Source of the DNA: a virus
DNA: 25,192 bases
Strand: one strand, 5' to 3'
Virus record (IMG/VR): IMGVR_UViG_3300000116_000011
Coordinates: 55,097 to 80,288 of that record
A program made the translations under genes and the position numbers. Below are positions 24,569 through 25,192 of the stretch, one piece after another. Under the pieces are notes generated by a model. It had not been told where the DNA came from. It worked only from the letters and a program-made list of their open reading frames with translations, and made no database searches. Position 1 is the stretch's first letter. Every line of letters starts with the position of its first letter.

Positions 24569-25192
24569 ATGGCTGAGAATAGGAAAATATCTGATTTAGA
24601 AAATATTCCAGGAGTACCCTTGGATAATGATTATTTTCTTTTAGCTAGAGAAGATATTAACAACTACAAAGTAAGGTGGGAGGTAGTTGAGGAAACCATA
24701 GCTGAGGAGGCAAAAGATAGGGTTCTAGATTATTTGAGACCTAGAGTAGTTTGGGTTCATGGAGAACAAACTATCGTTGGTCCAAAAGTATTTGCAAAAG
24801 CAATAACTGGAAATCTGACTGGTACAGCAAAATATGTTGAACATGGAGTTTATATAACGGGCAATCAAGAGATAGATGGAAGGAAAGATTTTGTAGGTGA
24901 TTTATTTATTAGTGGTAAAAATTTTGTAAATTATATACCATCAAATATAGTATTTACTACTGGAGAACAAACTATAACGGGTCCTAAACTTTTTTCTCAA
25001 GCAATTACTGGAGATTTAACTGGAACGGCAAAATACGTTGAGTTTGGTGTTTATACAAAAGGTGATCAAGAAATTACAGGTCGCAAGGATTTCGTAGGAG
25101 ATCTATTCCTAAGTGGCAAGCCAATCCTTGATTACCAACCCAAAGATGTAGTATACTTAACGGGCGAGCAAACAATAACGGGACCCAAAGAG
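24569..25192 (+). CDS. Repeat-built tail fibre protein, N-terminal part (3' partial)
   Basis: The frame is open from ATG 24569 to the window end, giving 208 residues. Residues 1-60 (KISDLENIPGVPLDNDYFLL, then a charged helix) look like a fibre N-terminus that attaches to the tail. From about residue 65 the protein is made of 67-residue repeats: GEQTI-x-GPK-x-F, AITG-x-LTGTAKYVE, G-(N/D)QEI-x-GRKDFVGDLF and an SGK turn. Two copies are complete and a third begins at the edge. Each unit is itself a double of about 33 residues, because GEQTI-x-GPK-x-F and G-x-QEI-x-GRKDF are alike. Comparable G-x-QTI-x-G-x-K-x-F repeats occur in phage fibre and baseplate proteins and are thought to fold as beta-helical or beta-sandwich shafts. 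The true length is not visible. Confidence 0.75.
   Translation, partial: MAENRKISDLENIPGVPLDNDYFLLAREDINNYKVRWEVVEETIAEEAKDRVLDYLRPRVVWVHGEQTIVGPKVFAKAITGNLTGTAKYVEHGVYITGNQEIDGRKDFVGDLFISGKNFVNYIPSNIVFTTGEQTITGPKLFSQAITGDLTGTAKYVEFGVYTKGDQEITGRKDFVGDLFLSGKPILDYQPKDVVYLTGEQTITGPKE
24761..25192 (+). repeat. 67-codon tandem repeat in the fibre gene
   Basis: The GGAGAACAA-type starts lie at 24762 or one base earlier by frame, 24962 and 25163, a constant step of 201 bases. Copies 1 and 2 differ at many wobble positions but keep the protein pattern, which points to old copies held by selection rather than a recent duplication. The array runs off the window. Confidence 0.85.

Noticed and set aside
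14875-25192. A diversity-generating retroelement acting on the fibre genes
   Set aside because: No reverse transcriptase and no template/variable repeat pair with adenine-specific differences was seen; it could still lie outside the window.
24761-25192. A CRISPR-like array from the regular 201-base spacing
   Set aside because: The spacing is a multiple of three, the repeats are coding and degenerate at wobble positions, and the pattern is a protein repeat.

Overview
The window is part of the late, virion-structural region of a tailed bacteriophage (Caudoviricetes), or a prophage of that type. The DNA is AT-rich. TAA, TAG and TGA are all used as stops and tryptophan is TGG, so the standard bacterial code applies. 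Many start codons lack a convincing Shine-Dalgarno sequence. No integrase, host gene, tRNA, CRISPR array or clear rho-independent terminator was seen. The host cannot be named from this sequence.

Region 1 (1-14641, plus strand) is a lambda-type tail-tip operon. In order it holds the end of a probable tape measure protein, two related two-domain beta-rich tail proteins, a gpM-like protein with two gpM-like domains, a gpL-like protein with the four iron-sulfur cysteines, a gpK-like protein reduced to its JAB/MPN peptidase domain, a gpI-like protein (ubiquitin-like fold, Gly-rich hydrophobic segment, conserved tail) and a 3214-residue gpJ-like central fibre protein. Genes abut or overlap by a few bases. 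The order H-M-L-K-I-J matches lambda and implies a long non-contractile tail, with the two extra proteins placed between H and M.

Region 2 (14642-19353, plus) has a 56-residue coiled-coil protein and a 1492-residue Trp/Tyr-rich protein of unknown family, probably a receptor-binding or tail-fibre component.

Region 3 (19350-23257, minus) is a two-gene cassette facing the other way: a 743-residue protein with a possible leucine-rich stretch, then a 557-residue protein whose Pro tract and 17 cysteines lie only in its C-terminal part. Its last stop codon overlaps the stop of the 1492-residue gene.

Region 4 (23325-25192, plus) begins at a divergent promoter-like inverted repeat. It encodes a third relative of the two beta-rich proteins of region 1, then the start of a fibre protein built of 67-residue repeats.

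A 14-base motif, TTGTGTATATTATA, occurs exactly three times, each just before a gene start, and is the best candidate for a phage late promoter or operator. Together the genes appear to build the tail tip and a large set of adhesins. The most unusual points are the carbohydrate-binding-like insert inside the gpL iron-sulfur site, the giant repeat-built gpJ, the three paralogous tail proteins, and the reversed Pro/Cys-rich adhesin cassette.
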